This document shows, in pieces, positions 1 to 13,300 of a stretch of DNA of 64,000 bases. The notes under the pieces are model-generated. The model worked only from the letters and a program-made list of their open reading frames with translations, ran no database searches and was not told where the DNA came from. The position numbers and the translations under genes were made by a program. The stretch's first letter is position 1. Every line of letters begins with the position of its first letter. The DNA is from Trochalopteron elliotii (taxonomy: Eukaryota; Chordata; Aves; Passeriformes; Leiothrichidae), in the NCBI GenBank assembly GCA_024734555.1, contig JANPWX010000073.1, positions 2,510,315 through 2,574,314 of the forward strand, given 5' to 3'.

Positions 1-950
1 AGATCCAGTCCCCAGAGGGAGCGGAGCCGATGTTTCTGGAGGGGAGACGACTCACACCCGCCGCCTCCCGGAGTTTTTTCACCGTCCCGAAAAAGTTTGG
101 GAGCCGGCGGGGCCACTCCCCTGAGGGTGCGCGCGGCCGGAGAGGGAGACTTGGCACCGACATTCCCCCCGCTTGTCCCCCCCCCGCGCCCCCCCCCCCC
201 CCCCTCCCCCTCCTCCTCCTCCTTCTCCAGCCGCGCCGCTGGGAAAAGTTGGCGGCGCTCGTTTGTGAGCGAGGGTCGGGGAGGGAAGAGATGCCCAAGA
301 ACCGTCTGGACACAATCCCGCTCGCTATGCTCTGGGATGACCCCGCTCGAGCAGAGAGGTTGGGGCGGATGTCACAGTGTGGCCCCTTCCAACCTCGCCC
401 AGCCCGTGATTCTGTGGTTGTGAGGGGGCAGGTCGAGGTTATCCCCCGGGTGAAAGGCAGTGCCGGTGCCCGGGATGCCCCGCGGGATGCCGGGCTGGGG
501 AGGAGCTGCTCGTCCTCCCACACCGAAGAGTTCCACTGCTGGAGGGTTTTTTGGGTTTGGTTCGTTGTCGATGCCGTCTCCGAGGGCTCACGGAGCAAAT
601 CAGCTGTTCCCTGTTTTTCCTGCCGAGGCTCTGGCAGCTCTGGCAGCGCGGTCCCACCCGAGCGCACCGCGCGTCCGACAGCGCTTCCAGAGCCGTCGGT
701 CCCTTGTCCTCCCTCCCAGCGCCGGGCAGCCGCCCGTGCCGAGGGGACAGGGTTCTGTGCCCTGCTTTAGATGTCCCTGCCAGCACGGAGGGGCTCGGCG
801 TTTGTCACTCGGAGCGCAGGAAAGAAATAGATTTGCAGGTCGAGAAGGAAACGGGTCGCCGCTCTGCCCGTCGTGTTCCCAGACTTTGCGTCCCTTTTTA
901 GCCGAGCAAGTCGGTGTTTGTCAGGTTAAAAGCCCTCCTTGTCAGCCTTG
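1..950. promoter_or_regulatory. CpG island, probable promoter and 5' end of an unidentified gene
   Basis: The first 950 bases are very rich in G+C and CpG (for example gcgcgcggccgg near 130 and gccgcgccgctg near 230), while everything after about 960 falls to AT-rich DNA poor in CpG. In birds such an island normally marks a housekeeping or developmental promoter and first exon. No TATA box is obvious. Several GC-box-like and C-rich stretches are present. Donor-like sequences occur near 264 (cgttt|gtgagc) and 418 (ggtt|gtgagg), but neither can be chosen without transcripts. Open frames cross the island on both strands, which is expected of stop-poor GC-rich DNA, so I do not call a protein. The direction is uncertain; + is favoured only because the next exon-like block, at 28.2-28.6 kb, reads +. 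The island may continue upstream of the window. Confidence 0.75.
165..232. repeat. Poly-C / CCT low-complexity tract in the CpG island
   Basis: C runs at 165-170, 177-185, 189-204 and 206-210 are followed by CCT repeats to about 223. The complementary strand therefore carries at least four close G runs, enough for a G-quadruplex, with a matching i-motif on the + strand. Such tracts are common in bird promoters and are also error-prone in sequencing, so the exact lengths may be wrong. Confidence 0.9.
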
Positions 951-1810
951 AAGCCCGCCGTGCTGAATGGCAAATGGGAAATTGTGAGAAAGTAAGACTC
1001 GCCGTCGAGTAAAGCAAACTAATGTGCAAAGCCTGAAGCTCGGCTGTCTGAGCAGAGTAATTATTTAGGAGCAAAAAGTATCTCCATAAAAGCTGTTATT
1101 GTCTACGGCTACTGGGTCACAGTCCTGAAATCCGAGCTCCTTCCTGGGTCTTTCTGAGTGCCTAGGATGTGCTCTCATATAGAAATTATGTCTTTGGAAT
1201 TTACGGGGCTGAGGTTGTAGAAATGCAGAACCATTTCCCATCTGTGAGTCTCGGGGTGCTTTGCAAGAAAGAGTAACTCAAGACAAAAATAAATCTGTGA
1301 TAGGAAAGTACTGTATCCTTCTCTTACACACACAAAAACCCCTCAGAGGCAAGAGTTCTTTCAGCTGTTCAGAGGATGCAATGAGGACACAGTACTAGAG
1401 CTGGCTGGGAGGATCCTTCCCTCCCCAGTGGAAAATGTGGTATTTGTGAAGTTGCAGTTTTCTGCAATAAAGTTCCAGTTTTACTGGGGAAAAAAAAAAG
1501 TTACATTATTCTGACCGGAAAATTAAAGTGATGGTTCATGGCTACCTGCCTTGCAGACTTTTGTCAATTCTACTTTCTGCTTACAGGGAGAAAGCACAGT
1601 TAACAAAATCATCCCCTTAGAGACCTCCACCTCTTTTTTTTCCTTTCTCTTTCCCCCCATTTTCTCCCCCTTTAAATGATTTGCTTGGAATTCTTATTCC
1701 ACAAAGGACGTGAGACCTTTACTTCTTCGTCTGAAACACAACTAAATATTTTTTCATAGCATGAAAATTCCAGTATTTGGCCAGCCTGATTCAAAACTTC
1801 TGGAAACTTG

Positions 1811-1880
1811 GGGCCAGATCTTCAGCTTGTACAAACTGGCTAGTTCCATTGTGTTTAGTCCACAGAGGATTTGGCCCTAG
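1811..1880. repeat. Short palindromic amniote repeat (gggccagat...atttggccc)
   Basis: A left arm beginning gggccagatcttcagc (1,811-1,826) pairs imperfectly with a right arm ending gaggatttggccc (1,862-1,877). This layout, with 'tagttccattg' between the arms, matches a palindromic repeat I know as abundant in turtle and crocodilian genomes and present as relics in birds. The following 1,900-1,965 (ggtcatgcagcgagtt) looks like a MIR-like tail. Family name is not certain. Confidence 0.5.
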
Positions 1881-2952
1881 TTAATTAATGGTTCACTCGA
1901 GGTCATGCAGCGAGTTGATTTTTAAAGCTGGAGACTGAATCCAGAGCTGTTATTATTCGATCCTGTCATATATCTTGAAGTTTACTGCACAACATTATAT
2001 TTTTCTTAGACAAGCTGGATTAATAAGAGGCAGAATCCACGAGGCTCTGATTGCAACTTTTCTTAAAAATCATGTTCTTAAAAAAATCTATTCAATCGTG
2101 ATCTTACTAGAAAAGCGAGTAAATATGTTGTAATTAGTGCATAGGTGACACTGACTACCGAGGGAGAGAGAGGCCTGAAAAACTGCTTTTGTTATTTAAA
2201 CCTTTCTTTCAAAGTACAAAAGCATTTGATTGGCACTTCACTGATTTAATAGTCCATTTGTAATGCAGGAAGAACATTACAGAAAATTTTAGCATTATTT
2301 TAAATGTCATCATTTAATCTGTAGGTGTTTTTAAAAAATCCTCATTTCTAGGAGGAGAAAACTTTTTGATAGCATGTGGAATCTGTGACTAGTCAGTTGT
2401 TAAAGCTATGAATGCCTTGGGTCTTCCAAAACAAAATGGTTTATGAGTCTTAAAATGTATCCTGTTTGTTGTGTTAGCACAAAAGTAAAATACAAGAAAA
2501 ATTTTTCTGGCTGAGGATTTAATGTTTGGTCTTACTATGATGTAACATTGGGAATGGAACCTAAGCCCTCTGGTTTAAAATCAGGGTTGCCAGCATTCAT
2601 ATTAAGGGGAAGAACTGTTCAGATCCTGTGCAGCAGCAGTGCTAGATGTATGAGATACCAACTAACCCATTTGATCATCTGAATTTACAGAGGTGGTCTT
2701 TCACCTGTACTTGCAGAAAGATGCTTTATCAAGGTCGATTTTTTTTTTCTGTTTTACACGTGGGGAAGATACAAAGGCCAAAAATCCAAACAGACTGGCT
2801 GCACACACCCCTTTCCCCAAATACTGCTGATTTTTCAGGGGAAAATATGATTTCATAAGTTCATAAAGGCTTGTCTCTACCTTCCAAATGTTTCAGGAGT
2901 GGCTTCACTTCTAAAGTTTTATATGCCAGAAAGATTCAGAATTGAACAGCAC

Positions 2953-3027
2953 TGAAATGACTTCCCAAAGTCAAAGAGCAGTCAGTGACAGAGTTTGAAC
3001 AGACCTTCTGAATCCCAGGCCACAGCT
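2953..3027 (-). repeat. MIR-like SINE fragment, antisense
   Basis: The + strand text 'gaaatgacttcccaaagtca' followed by 'cagtcagtgacagag' and 'tctgaatcccaggc' resembles the antisense of the MIR core region (normally cttgcccaaggtcacacag, then gtggcagag, then ctgactcccag). The match is diverged and short. Confidence 0.5.
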
Positions 3028-4609
3028 GCACCTATTGGCTTCATTGTCCCATCCCTCCTACGCACATGCATGCCTGGCATTGTTTTGGAAATACAGCAGA
3101 AACTTGATAATTCAAGCTGATGACTCGGAGAGCCACTTGTGGAATTAATTTATTGGGTAAATTAATGACTAGATATGCAGGCAGATTAAAAAAAAAAAAA
3201 AAAGTTGGTGTGTCATAGTGTATGGTTTGTTCCGGTACCTCAGTGTGGTTTATTTGCCACTGCATGAATTGAGTATCCTGGAAAACATTTTGTTAGAAAT
3301 TTTGTAAGTAAAGTCTTAAATCTCAGCATGGTTTTGTTCTTGTTATGTAAATGTGTGAGGGGAATTGGGTTTTCAGCTCTTCAATGACGAGTTATAATTT
3401 GGGATTAGAAATTAATCCATAGCACCTATTTTGTGGCACAGGATTTATAGCATGCCTCAGAGGTTAAACCATAGCCTTAGTATACTGATCTGTGCTGTAG
3501 GCTTATTTGATTTCGGCAGGGCTGCCTGCCTAAGACAAATAGGATTTGATCCTTGCTGGGTAACCTTGGTCAAATTCCAGGCGGCCCTCAAGACTTACTA
3601 TTTCCATCTTGGTATTAGAAAATAAGTGTGTTCTTTCTGTTTATTTTTCACAGGGCCTCAGTATTGTTCAGTATAGTTTGTCATGTGAGGCTGCAAATCC
3701 CTTCAAGCGAGGTGGAATTTTAGATTTGCAAACTGTTCCCAAATGATTGCCTGTGTATCATGAAGGAAAAGGCAGTCCTCTAGCCAAGAATGGACAGAAC
3801 TTACCGAGTTTAGCTCATTAAGATTCCAGAGTGACTGCAGATATTAATGTAGAAGATTCTATGGGGAAAAATAATTATTTTTAATTTGCTCAAAGTACCA
3901 AATTAATGTTAAGTAAGCAGAATTCATCTGTAATTGCCCAAGAAATCTTACCAGCAGTTTAAGCTATCTGAAGAGGTATTGCAGAGAGTGTGCACAAATC
4001 ATCACATTATTGATAAACAAACAAAAAAAAATACAGTGTCTCAAACTGGCAGCTATTAGTAAACTTTGCTTGTTTACCCTTAGATAAGTGTGCTTACCCT
4101 TGATCTGGGCTATCAGAGCAACTGAAGCAAGTCAAAATTCAGTTCTTTAATTTTCATTAACAGTATATTAACTGAGAGGAATCATTGAGCATATCTGAAA
4201 CAGAAGCAAATAGTTGCCATTGACCAGTTTTCACAACCAGAAGTGATTTTGGAAGGTCTGTGTTGCTTTGGAAAGTCCCATGTTTGTGGCCTGAGTAGGA
4301 TGAGCAGGGAAAAAAAGATTTTGTTGTGTAGATAATTTTGTGCTTCCTGATATCAATGGATGTCAGATTGTACTCTGATTTTCCCAGATATTCATGAAAG
4401 ATGCCTCAAGGAATACCAGAATAAGACGTTTTGTTATCAACTTTTCTTCTAAGAGAAAGTTCCGATTTTGACTCTTTAACAGTTTAATCAGAGAAATAAT
4501 TATTCCTTCATCTTTCCTTATTTTTTTAATCCAATATGGGGTCCAACCCAGTTATTGCTTCTTACATTTTCTTGAAAGCATACTGAAGACTGAGTACTTC
4601 TTTACTGGT

Positions 4610-4760
4610 CTAGGTTCCTGGCTTAAGACCTGGGCCTCATGAAGCTCTCTGCCACGAATAGCATATTTGACTTTAGGGAAAAATTGCTCAGTCTTTGTTT
4701 CCTATCTGTACAACAGGAATAATACCATGTGCTGTCATCACGAATATTTGCAAAGGTATG
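4610..4760 (+). repeat. MIR-like SINE fragment
   Basis: The sense-strand phrases 'tttgactttagggaaaaatt', 'gctcagtctttgtttcctat' and 'ctgtacaacaggaataatac' follow the order of the MIR 3' half (ttgggcaagt, cctcagtttcc, tctgtaaaatggggataata). Confidence 0.55.
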
Positions 4761-7700
4761 TACGCAGAGAATTTCAAAATGCAGCCATCAGGGTTATAAA
4801 TAATATCTAAAGTAATAATTTCAGATGGTAGGTGCCAATTTTTCCATTGGCTGTTTGGTCTGACAATAAATGCCAGTGTCAGTAGTTTTATAAACTTTGG
4901 TGTAGTTATTCTGGGTTTGCATCAGAAAACAGAAGGTGGCTTAGACATGAATTTCCTCTTTGAAATGACTGAAGTGACATCAGTGGAATTATACAGGAAT
5001 GATTTTGGCATTGATACTGCTGAAAGACATAGTGCTCTCTGAGTGCTTTGGCCTCATACAAAGTAAGCTGTATTAGTAGCACAGGAGTTCAAAGCTTTGG
5101 AATTGTAGTCTCCTCTTTACCATTTTAAGTTTTCAAGTACTGCAGCTAGCAAGTACTGTTTCTGGAAGAACTTCCAGGATTCAAAAATGTGTGTCTCCCA
5201 CCCAGTAGTAATTGTGCACACGAATTACTTAATTTCCCATATGACTTTTAGCATATCCGTTTGACTAAAGCTTAATAAGAAAGTAGAAGTTTTAAAGCAT
5301 TTTTGTAACAAACTGCAGTCAGACATCTAGGCTGCTTTTCTTATACATAACACTTTCTATTTCCAGACACTGTAAATATTGGCCTTCAGAATAGCTTTGT
5401 GCAGTGTTTACCCACATCACTTTATGGAAGATGAAGAAAGCAGAAAATACCCACTGTTTCCAAAACTGGTGATAATTTTTAACTGCTTGTATTTTTGTAT
5501 GCATCTTTTGAGACCCTGAGGCTTTATTTCCACCACGACTGGTTCCGGACCCTTCCCTCTCCCACCGGTGCTAGTTGTAAGTTGCAGTCATTAAGAATAA
5601 CTACCTGAGGGTAGATATTGAACACTGTCAAAACTCATGTAGAAACTACAGCTTTTAAGTGCAGTGAAACCAGGGCAAAGTTCTGGGAAACAGGTTGGAA
5701 GTGCCTGAAGTTTGGGCCTCTAGAAAAGCTGTCATTCTTCTCTATTTTTAAATGTACCAGAATGAAATTAGGGATTGGAATGGCAGGTGCTGCTGTTCTT
5801 CTGTTAAAAGTGGCAATATCTGTTTTGTTAAGCAGTTTTCTGTTTCATAACTGTAAAGTAAATAAATAAAATCTTTGTGCTGTTTAGGTGGAGTTTGAAT
5901 GTGGGGTCCAGATTGTCTCCAAAACAATTTGTAGGACTTCTCCCCCATTGTAGTGTATGAATAACACCCACTGAACTCAATGTGAGGGTTTTTTTATCGT
6001 GTGGCTGAAAAGAAGGGTCCCTATTTATAGCATTCAAACGTTGGCAGGTGCAAGACTGGTGAGAAATGTTAGTCTCACACATACAAACTAGTTGTTTAGG
6101 AGAGACTTGTACGTGGTGGGAGCTGCTCCTCGCTGGGCCGCTAGAATCAACAGCAGCGTTGCTCAGTGGCTGTCTTCTTGTTGAGATCAATCAGCTTGCA
6201 TTTCCAGGAGGGTGTGTAACGAAGAAGGGCCTGATGGTGCTGATTGCAGTAATATACATAGCTATGGCAGCCTTAGCTATTATTTATAGAAGTGCTAATT
6301 ATATCAATAGAAATAGCAATATTAATACTGTTAAGTGTCAGAATCCACGCTTGACAGCATGAACTAAACACAGCTACTGTGAAACAAAGCAGCCAGCTTG
6401 TCTCCCTTGTCAAACCACCAATATGCATTTCAGGAAGAGTACACACCCACCTTAATTGCTTGGGGTCTCACCATTTTTGCTCATCTTGTTATATCACTAT
6501 CATTTGAAGCTGAAAACTCACAAGACCGGCTGTTCCCATGAAGTGTAGACTGTATTCAAAGTCAGTCTGGAAAATTGAAACTGTGACTAGAAGTGTTACA
6601 GTGGATTCCAGTTTAAAGCTGTCATCCTACAATATACTGGAGACTGCAAGTGTCTTGAAGTTCAGAATCAGACCCAAACTTTTTCTTTTTTTTTTAAGTC
6701 TGTATCCCGCCACTTCTTGTTTACAACATAGTTGGTGAGGACACACGTAGATTTCAGTACCCACAGTTACCTTCAGACTACGTTATAGCCAGCCTTAATT
6801 GGCATCTTTCAAAGGGCAGAAATCATATTACCAAAGAATAAACAAAACTAAAAAAAAACAAGAGCATATTGAGACTTATTGTCTGGCTGCTTTTTTAACA
6901 TTTAAAATATGCTTGATTTCCTGTCACAGCTCTTGTTACATCTGCCTACCTCTTGTGACAGTGTTTTAGACTGACTTCCCACAGGAGCTTACAAATCAAG
7001 CAGGTTAATGTCTTCATTAAAACTGAATAACAGTTTACTTTGGGAAAAAAACATATTGAATATTTCAGGATATTGAACACCAAACTACTATTAAGCTTTA
7101 ACTAATGCATTTACTTTGCTGACACTTGCTCTCCGGTGGGACGTGTAGCTCAAGTTAATGTCACTCGAAGTGATGTTTAAGACTTCATGAGAAAGTGTTT
7201 CCAATCCCTTCTAGATGATTTTACTCTAATTCTATCACTCTGTACTTGAGAAAAAGTTTTAAATAAGTTATTTCAGCAACTTGCCATCCTTATTTTGGAA
7301 GTGTACTGGGTATAAATGTCTCCTTTAGAGTTTTAAATAATCCTTTCTATGTCCTAGATACGTGTGGTGCATTGTGTAAAGATGGTGACAGGCTGTTGGC
7401 CTCTGGACGCATAAAGAATGTCCTTAGCATGCTCTGCCTTTGGGAGGAAAATACAAGGATTGTTGCAAACAGAAAAGGTTTGGGTTTTGTCACCCATGAC
7501 TGCGATCTACCTTAAGGCATGACTGATTGAGTGGATCAGGGGGATAGAAATGGAGGCACATGGCCAGTAGGTCAAGGTTTCTCAGCTGGCAAGTGGAGAT
7601 ATGCTGTGTGGGCTGCTGTTACTGCAGAGCTGTGGGCTTGTGTCGTTCTCACTCTCTGCAGAATCCATTTGCAGTAATGCCATGTGGGACACAGGGGCAT

Positions 7701-7863
7701 CCCATCAGTAATAGGAATGGGGTTTGTTTGGGTTTCTTTTGTTCATGTTGCAATGCAAATTCTGTTGGTGTAATTTGCTTTATCAGCTCTTTTGTTTTTT
7801 GTTGGGATTTTTTTTTGACCTCTTCATTTGGCAATCCTACAGTTTACTTATCTATTATCAGAG

Positions 7864-8290
7864 CTATGTCAGACAGTGATGCGTCATTCTTTCTGGATCC
7901 GACTGCAGCAGCATCCCAGTACATGATGCAATCAAACAACATTCCTCCACTGGCAGATTTAGACCAATCCTTTTGAAGTTTGTTAATGTATCCAAAATCA
8001 AAGCCACTTTCAGTTCTATGCTGTAAGAATACTGATACTTTGTTGTAACCCTTCCCATCGTTGGTCTGTAATAATCCTGGAACTCTTCTGACTTCCCTTT
8101 AAACTCTGTGAACAGGTAATCTGTGAGTAAATCTCCCTGAGGAGTTACAAACTTGCTTGAATTATTTACATCTACTGTAGGAATTCTGTCTTGCATTGCA
8201 TACTGGGCTGATTGCATAGATGATACAAACTGAGCGATGCAGAAAGAAATGGAGGATGTGTCTAGAACATAAAGATATGCCTTGGACTCT
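7864..8290 (-). pseudogene. Antisense coding-like relic of an unidentified protein
   Basis: Read on the minus strand, about 140 codons stay open from a stop near 8,300 down to a TAG near 7,864. The peptide has a natural composition, with segments such as AMQDRIPTVDVNNSSKFVTP and LLTDYLFTEFKGKSEEFQ followed by DYYRPTMG and DTLTNFKRIGLNLP. This looks more like a former coding sequence than chance translation. No start codon context or splice sites were found to make it an active gene. On the far (3') side, a T-rich stretch on the + strand (about 7,793-7,818) could be the complement of a decayed poly(A) tail, which would suggest a processed copy; such copies are uncommon in birds. I do not recognise the family. 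It could also be a transposon-derived fragment or a real exon of an antisense gene. Confidence 0.4.
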
Positions 8291-10220
8291 TGAATATATT
8301 ACATAAAAAGTTAATTCCTACTCTAATGCTGCTGGTTTTTGCCATGTTAACTTCAGGGGAAAACATTGTCCACAAAACTTAGGATCTTGGTTATAGCCAT
8401 AAAGAAATTGTTGAGAAAGATGAATGGCTTAGAGAATAATTTATGCAATAGGACAAAAATAAAAAGCCTGGTTTAACTACTAGTGGGTATCTGAAAGATG
8501 TCATTTCTCAGTGGTGATGTTCTGGAATATAATGAACACTTGCCTCATCTCATTTGGCAAACGTGGTAATTCCTGGTAGGACAGGAGATAATTAATGAGT
8601 GCACATGGAATATGATTTTTTTTTTTTTTTAACTCATGGTCACAATGCATTCAAGTTCAGTAAAGCAGAAAAAAGTAATCATTAATTTTAGTAGAATAAT
8701 TCTGCAGGGCACTTTTTGAATAAACAAATACAGATCAATGTTTTCTTGAATTTACTGGTCACGCACATTTATTCAGTATACTGTCATTCACTCCCTTTAA
8801 GTAGTTCCACACGTCACATTTTTGGGAATTTTACGTTTTTTGTTTGAAAATAAAAATTGTTGTGCCTAATCCTGCCCTGCCAGATAAATAAGACAGATCT
8901 GGTTTTGTAACCACAGTGGCTGAGTACTTGCACCCTTTTGCTGCAAATACATACTCCGGTTCATGATTTGCTTTCTGAAAGGCCTCATGGACATTTGCTA
9001 AGGCTTTGCATTTTGTTCCAGTAAACTGTAACATTTTGGTCAAAGGGCGTTGACTTTAATGGAACAGAAGTTACCAAAACCCAGGGACTGAGATGAAGAG
9101 GGTTAATAATTGCCCTTTTTCAATGATGGCTCATCTTGGTGCCACGAGGAGACATTCACCCAGCCTTGCTGTCCGGCCCCAGTTCTGTGGATGCCATTCA
9201 GTGGGGCTGGTAATGTGGTGTTTTCACCTAAGCAGCACTGCTCCTGGACAGCATGATAATCTGGATGTGACCTGATAAGCCTGCCAACTCCAGATTCCCA
9301 ATTAATATCGATGTTATTTGCATGTGCACATTCTAACAGGAACTGGGGGGTCCCAGATGAGATCAGTGCCCCCCATCCACTGCTGCTGGGTATTTTACAT
9401 GCTGTAAAGGAGGCTCTGCCTCAGGAAGCTTTTAGTTAAAAAGGCAAGTCAGGAGAGAGGTGAGGGGAACAAAAAGTTAGGATTTCCGCTGTTGTGGTTG
9501 CAGACCAAGACACAAGGAAAAATTAAATAATTTTATTGGGATAATGCAGGGAAAGGAAATAGAGGTTTTCAGAGGCAAGTAACTCCCACTAAAGCAAGTA
9601 TGGGAGTGATGTGCCAACCTGCCATTTGTGCCTTTGAAAATTTCCCCAGGGAGTCTATTGTAGAGCCAAGCATGGAACTCTGATCTTCAGTCCCCCACCA
9701 GACAATCGTTCCTTTCTGCTTTAAGTGTTTTTAATTGAAAAATACCATCTGAACAGTGTCTGTAAAGAATTACTTTTCCTCAGAACCTCCAAAAGAAAAG
9801 CAAAATGATGTGCTGCAGCAATAAATTAACCAGGGATCAAAATAAAAACCACAGTCTTGTTATGAAAACCAGAACTGGTGGGTAAATACTGTGAATTTAT
9901 GACACCACTGGAAAAATAAATCCACTCTGGTAAATGTTAATACTTTTAGAACTAAAGATTTTTGGTTTAATTATTAAACTATTCAAAACTCCTCTAAGCA
10001 GACTTCACATGCAAAAGCTACAGAATGTTTAAAAAAACATACAGAAGTTCATGCCTTGCTTTTCTGCAGGCACTATTTATATCTGTGTCGGTGTTTGTTT
10101 CAGAGGAGAGAATAAAACTGAAGTCCACATGACCCTATCTTACTCTCCCCAAACAGCTAAAAGTGACGCTTTTCCTTTTATATGGGGTTGTATGTATATT
10201 CACTCACACGTTCTCATCAC
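8291..10220. other. AT-rich non-coding DNA
   Basis: A poly-T run at about 8,617-8,630 and several A/T-rich stretches are visible. A minus-strand open stretch at 8,831-9,043 has no recognised family and sits next to 'gcctaatcctgccctgcc', which resembles amniote repeat text, so I treat it as non-coding. Nothing else stands out. Confidence 0.5.
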
Positions 10221-10224
10221 TTTG

Positions 10225-10330
10225 TCAGGAGGTAGACTCCTTTCCCGTTTTGCAGGTTGGGAAACACTGGCAGAACTCAAGGTTACACAAATACAGAGAA
10301 ATCGTGAGAGTCAGATTACGCTGCTGGAGT
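10225..10330 (-). repeat. MIR-like SINE fragment, antisense
   Basis: 'ttcccgttttgcaggttggg' then 'aaacactggcagaactcaag' and 'gttacacaaatacagagaa' follow the antisense MIR order (attttacagatgggg, aaactgagg, aggtcacacag). Confidence 0.5.
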
Positions 10331-13300
10331 GACCCATGTTCAGGCCACTCCAACACGTCCCCTAATAATATTTTACAAGCCTGAGCCATCTGTGTGTGAT
10401 GAGATCAGAAGTAAGGAAGTCTGTAGCTGCCAAGAGAATTTTAGCAAGCAGAATTGTACAACTACAAAGAAATCCTACAGCATCAACAAAGGAAGCTCAG
10501 AGAAATATTCACACTGAGATCTTTTTGAGTCTTTTAATTGGAGACTATTCTTGTTAAATTTTACGAGTTTGTTCTTCCTGTTGCACACCTAATTGTTATT
10601 GACCATATTGTGAGCTTTGCATGCGTTATTAGGAGTCTCCAAAATGGCTAATCCCGTATTTTGCAAAAGCAAGAAGTCACTAGTGCTGCATCTCTTTGTG
10701 CACATGGAGGGGTAGTCAACCCCTACATCTTGGCTGCATCCCAGTGGTTTGGCTTCCTTCCCCTCACAGAGACAGACACACACACACAAGCTCAGAAGTA
10801 CCTCAAACAAGAGACCCCCTGAGAATTCCCTGTCTACTTCTGATCCATGGACTTCTTGCCATGTGTGGACTTCACATCAGTGAGATGGGCTATTACTTAC
10901 GTCTTCCTTCTTTTACTTTGTGTAAGATGACCTTCACAAAAACAAATAAATACAAAGTATAGGCCTTTCAAAAGCTCTCAGCATCAGTTTCACTTTTCTC
11001 CCTTTGAACACAACTGGGACTTTACTTGACTGGAGGTGGAATGAAGCCCACATTGAGCGTTTTCAACACTTGCATTCATAGAAGAATTTATAATCCTACA
11101 AAAGGGATTCTGAAGTTCTTCAAAGGACATGAATCTTTAGCTCTCAAGAATGGTTCTGATTCTGGAACAGAGTCCCTTGAGCTGCTTTCTTGGTTACTAT
11201 GGGTTAAGTTAAAGTAGGCTTTCTCCCAGTTTGTTTTATTAGAAAATGGTATTTATTTGACTGTGGTATGCTACCTAAAATTGTTATAATTTGTTTCTTT
11301 ATTTCCATAAACATTTCTCTGTTTGTTTTGGAAGAGTGGTTACTTAAGGAAAAAAAAAAAACCAACAAAAAAACCAAAGTACACTTAAAAATATATTGCT
11401 TGTCTCCCATATCAAATTTTCTCTTCTAATCAGTGTATGTAATTTTCCTATGGCACCAATCTAAACAAAAAAAGGCAAACAAAAGAAAAAAGAGGGAAAA
11501 GAGACATTAGAATCTATTTTCAGGATGGCATATCAGACCACACGCACTTATGGGGTAGAATAGATTTATTATTTTGGGCAGTACAGTGGAACTTATGAGA
11601 AGCTTTCTTTTTTTATACAAAGTTAGTTCAGAGTAGATTAAAGTTTATTTCGAACTCAGCATATTTGACCTCAAGCATCATAAGAGTCATGTAGAATTGG
11701 CTCATGCTATTAAATTCCTACAGCGAACTCCATAATAATGATTAATTTCTTTCATAAACTCTCTTCATAATTAATACAGGTTTCATTGTGGGCACTGCTA
11801 TTCTCATATTGATTATCTCTACAATTTAGATTGGACTCGTAAAATGATGTCTTTGTTTACTCTGATGGCCAGACATTTATTTTACTTGGATAACTCTCAT
11901 CATTTGCAAACTGGACTGGGGATATTGCTATCATAGAAATTACAAATATCTCAGACCTATTCCGTGCAAGAGCAGGGATAATTTTTTGGCACCTGAGATT
12001 AATAATACTTTGGTGTTTTCTGATGCTTCTCATCTGAGAATCTGAGTTCTTTATGAACAATTAATTAAGCTTTAAGACACCCTTCTGAAATAGGAAAGCA
12101 TTAGTAGCCTCCTGCACTGGATAAACTCATATTTAGAGATGTTGACTGACTTAGTTCAAGTCACCTGTCAAGTTGTCTACGTTTAAGTTGGATATAACCC
12201 ATATTTGCTGCTTTGCTATCTTATCCTTCAGTTCTGAGTTTTTCTCACCTGGCATGACAATTTTTGATGTGGCATAGTTCCTATTGGCAAAACACACATT
12301 TTAAAAAATTATAAAAGCTGGGTGTGCTTCAGCTGCTCAAACAAGTGTAGACCTTTCTTATTGCTTGTTTCTTTTTGAAAATAATTTAATTTTATTTCTA
12401 AGAGTCTTTCATAAAAGACAGTAAAATCAGTAGACTTCTAAAACTCTAATAATCCCTTGTAAAAAAAAACCTCAAAACATGAAATGACTTTCACATTTCA
12501 GAGAGACTTCAGGAGAAGTAGCTTTAGTTGGAAAAGCAGAAAATAGCGAATGATGGTATGGAGAATGTAAAGAGCCACAAACTGGATTTTGTAACATTAC
12601 CCTGTACACGCCATGCAATGTTGTGCAACAGGTGAGCCTTTCTCTTGGTCAGTCTTGTGTATGTTAACAATGTAAATCCATTTTATTGCAATATTAAAGG
12701 AAACCCTCCTCATATAACTGAGAGATCTTAAGGATGGGGTCAGTACATTTTGTTTAGTTCTGTTGCCTAGACCCTGGAGGGTCCTGAGCCCTATGGTAGA
12801 TGCTGAGCTCTCCTTGTTTTTTTAACTTCAGAGGGTGCTAGGGGAAGTTGCAGCGACAGGCAGAAGTTGATCTTTGGACAGCCTTGGAACCAAACAGGAA
12901 TTCCATTTTTTGAGTTGAATTCAGCCATCATGCTGTTGCCAAATCTACGAGCAGAAGGAAATGTGGATGTAAAAAGCAGCACGTATATACATATTAATGC
13001 TTCCAGTACAACATCCCCCATGCCTGAGGACAGTAAGTGCAACTGAGGACATAGTGAGGTTTACAAGAGTACCTCACATGTTGAGATGCTTTATAGTCCC
13101 CCCTGTGAATAGCCTAGCGAAAACCATATGTGAAATATAAATATACTGGGACTTAAAAATGGAGCTGCATTCCAGCCTTTTAAGTTAATTTTGTAACATG
13201 CTGCATCTGAGGGCTTAATGTGTGTTGTATCCAATGCTAGCTGAATACTGCAGGGCTTAATAAATGCAGCGTGTACTGGAGACACCAGAGGGTCTGATGG

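Larger units (their letters stand above)
951..7790. other. AT-rich non-coding, intron-like DNA
   Basis: No coding exon is recognisable. The stretch holds small old repeats that are listed separately (palindromic repeat at 1,811, MIR-like pieces at 2,953 and 4,610) and short A or T runs such as 3,188-3,204. At 4,960-5,020 the phrase 'gtgacatcagtggaattata' resembles a common amniote repeat phrase about a gtcagtggagttaca-type tail. A slightly GC-richer spot at 6,100-6,180 has no clear identity. Open frames of 60-120 codons occur on both strands but show no family resemblance, paired splice sites or codon pattern. Confidence 0.6.

Noticed and set aside
30..950. Long open frames across the CpG island on both strands
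   Set aside because: GC-rich DNA lacks stop codons. The peptides are proline/arginine low complexity in several overlapping frames, with no family resemblance.
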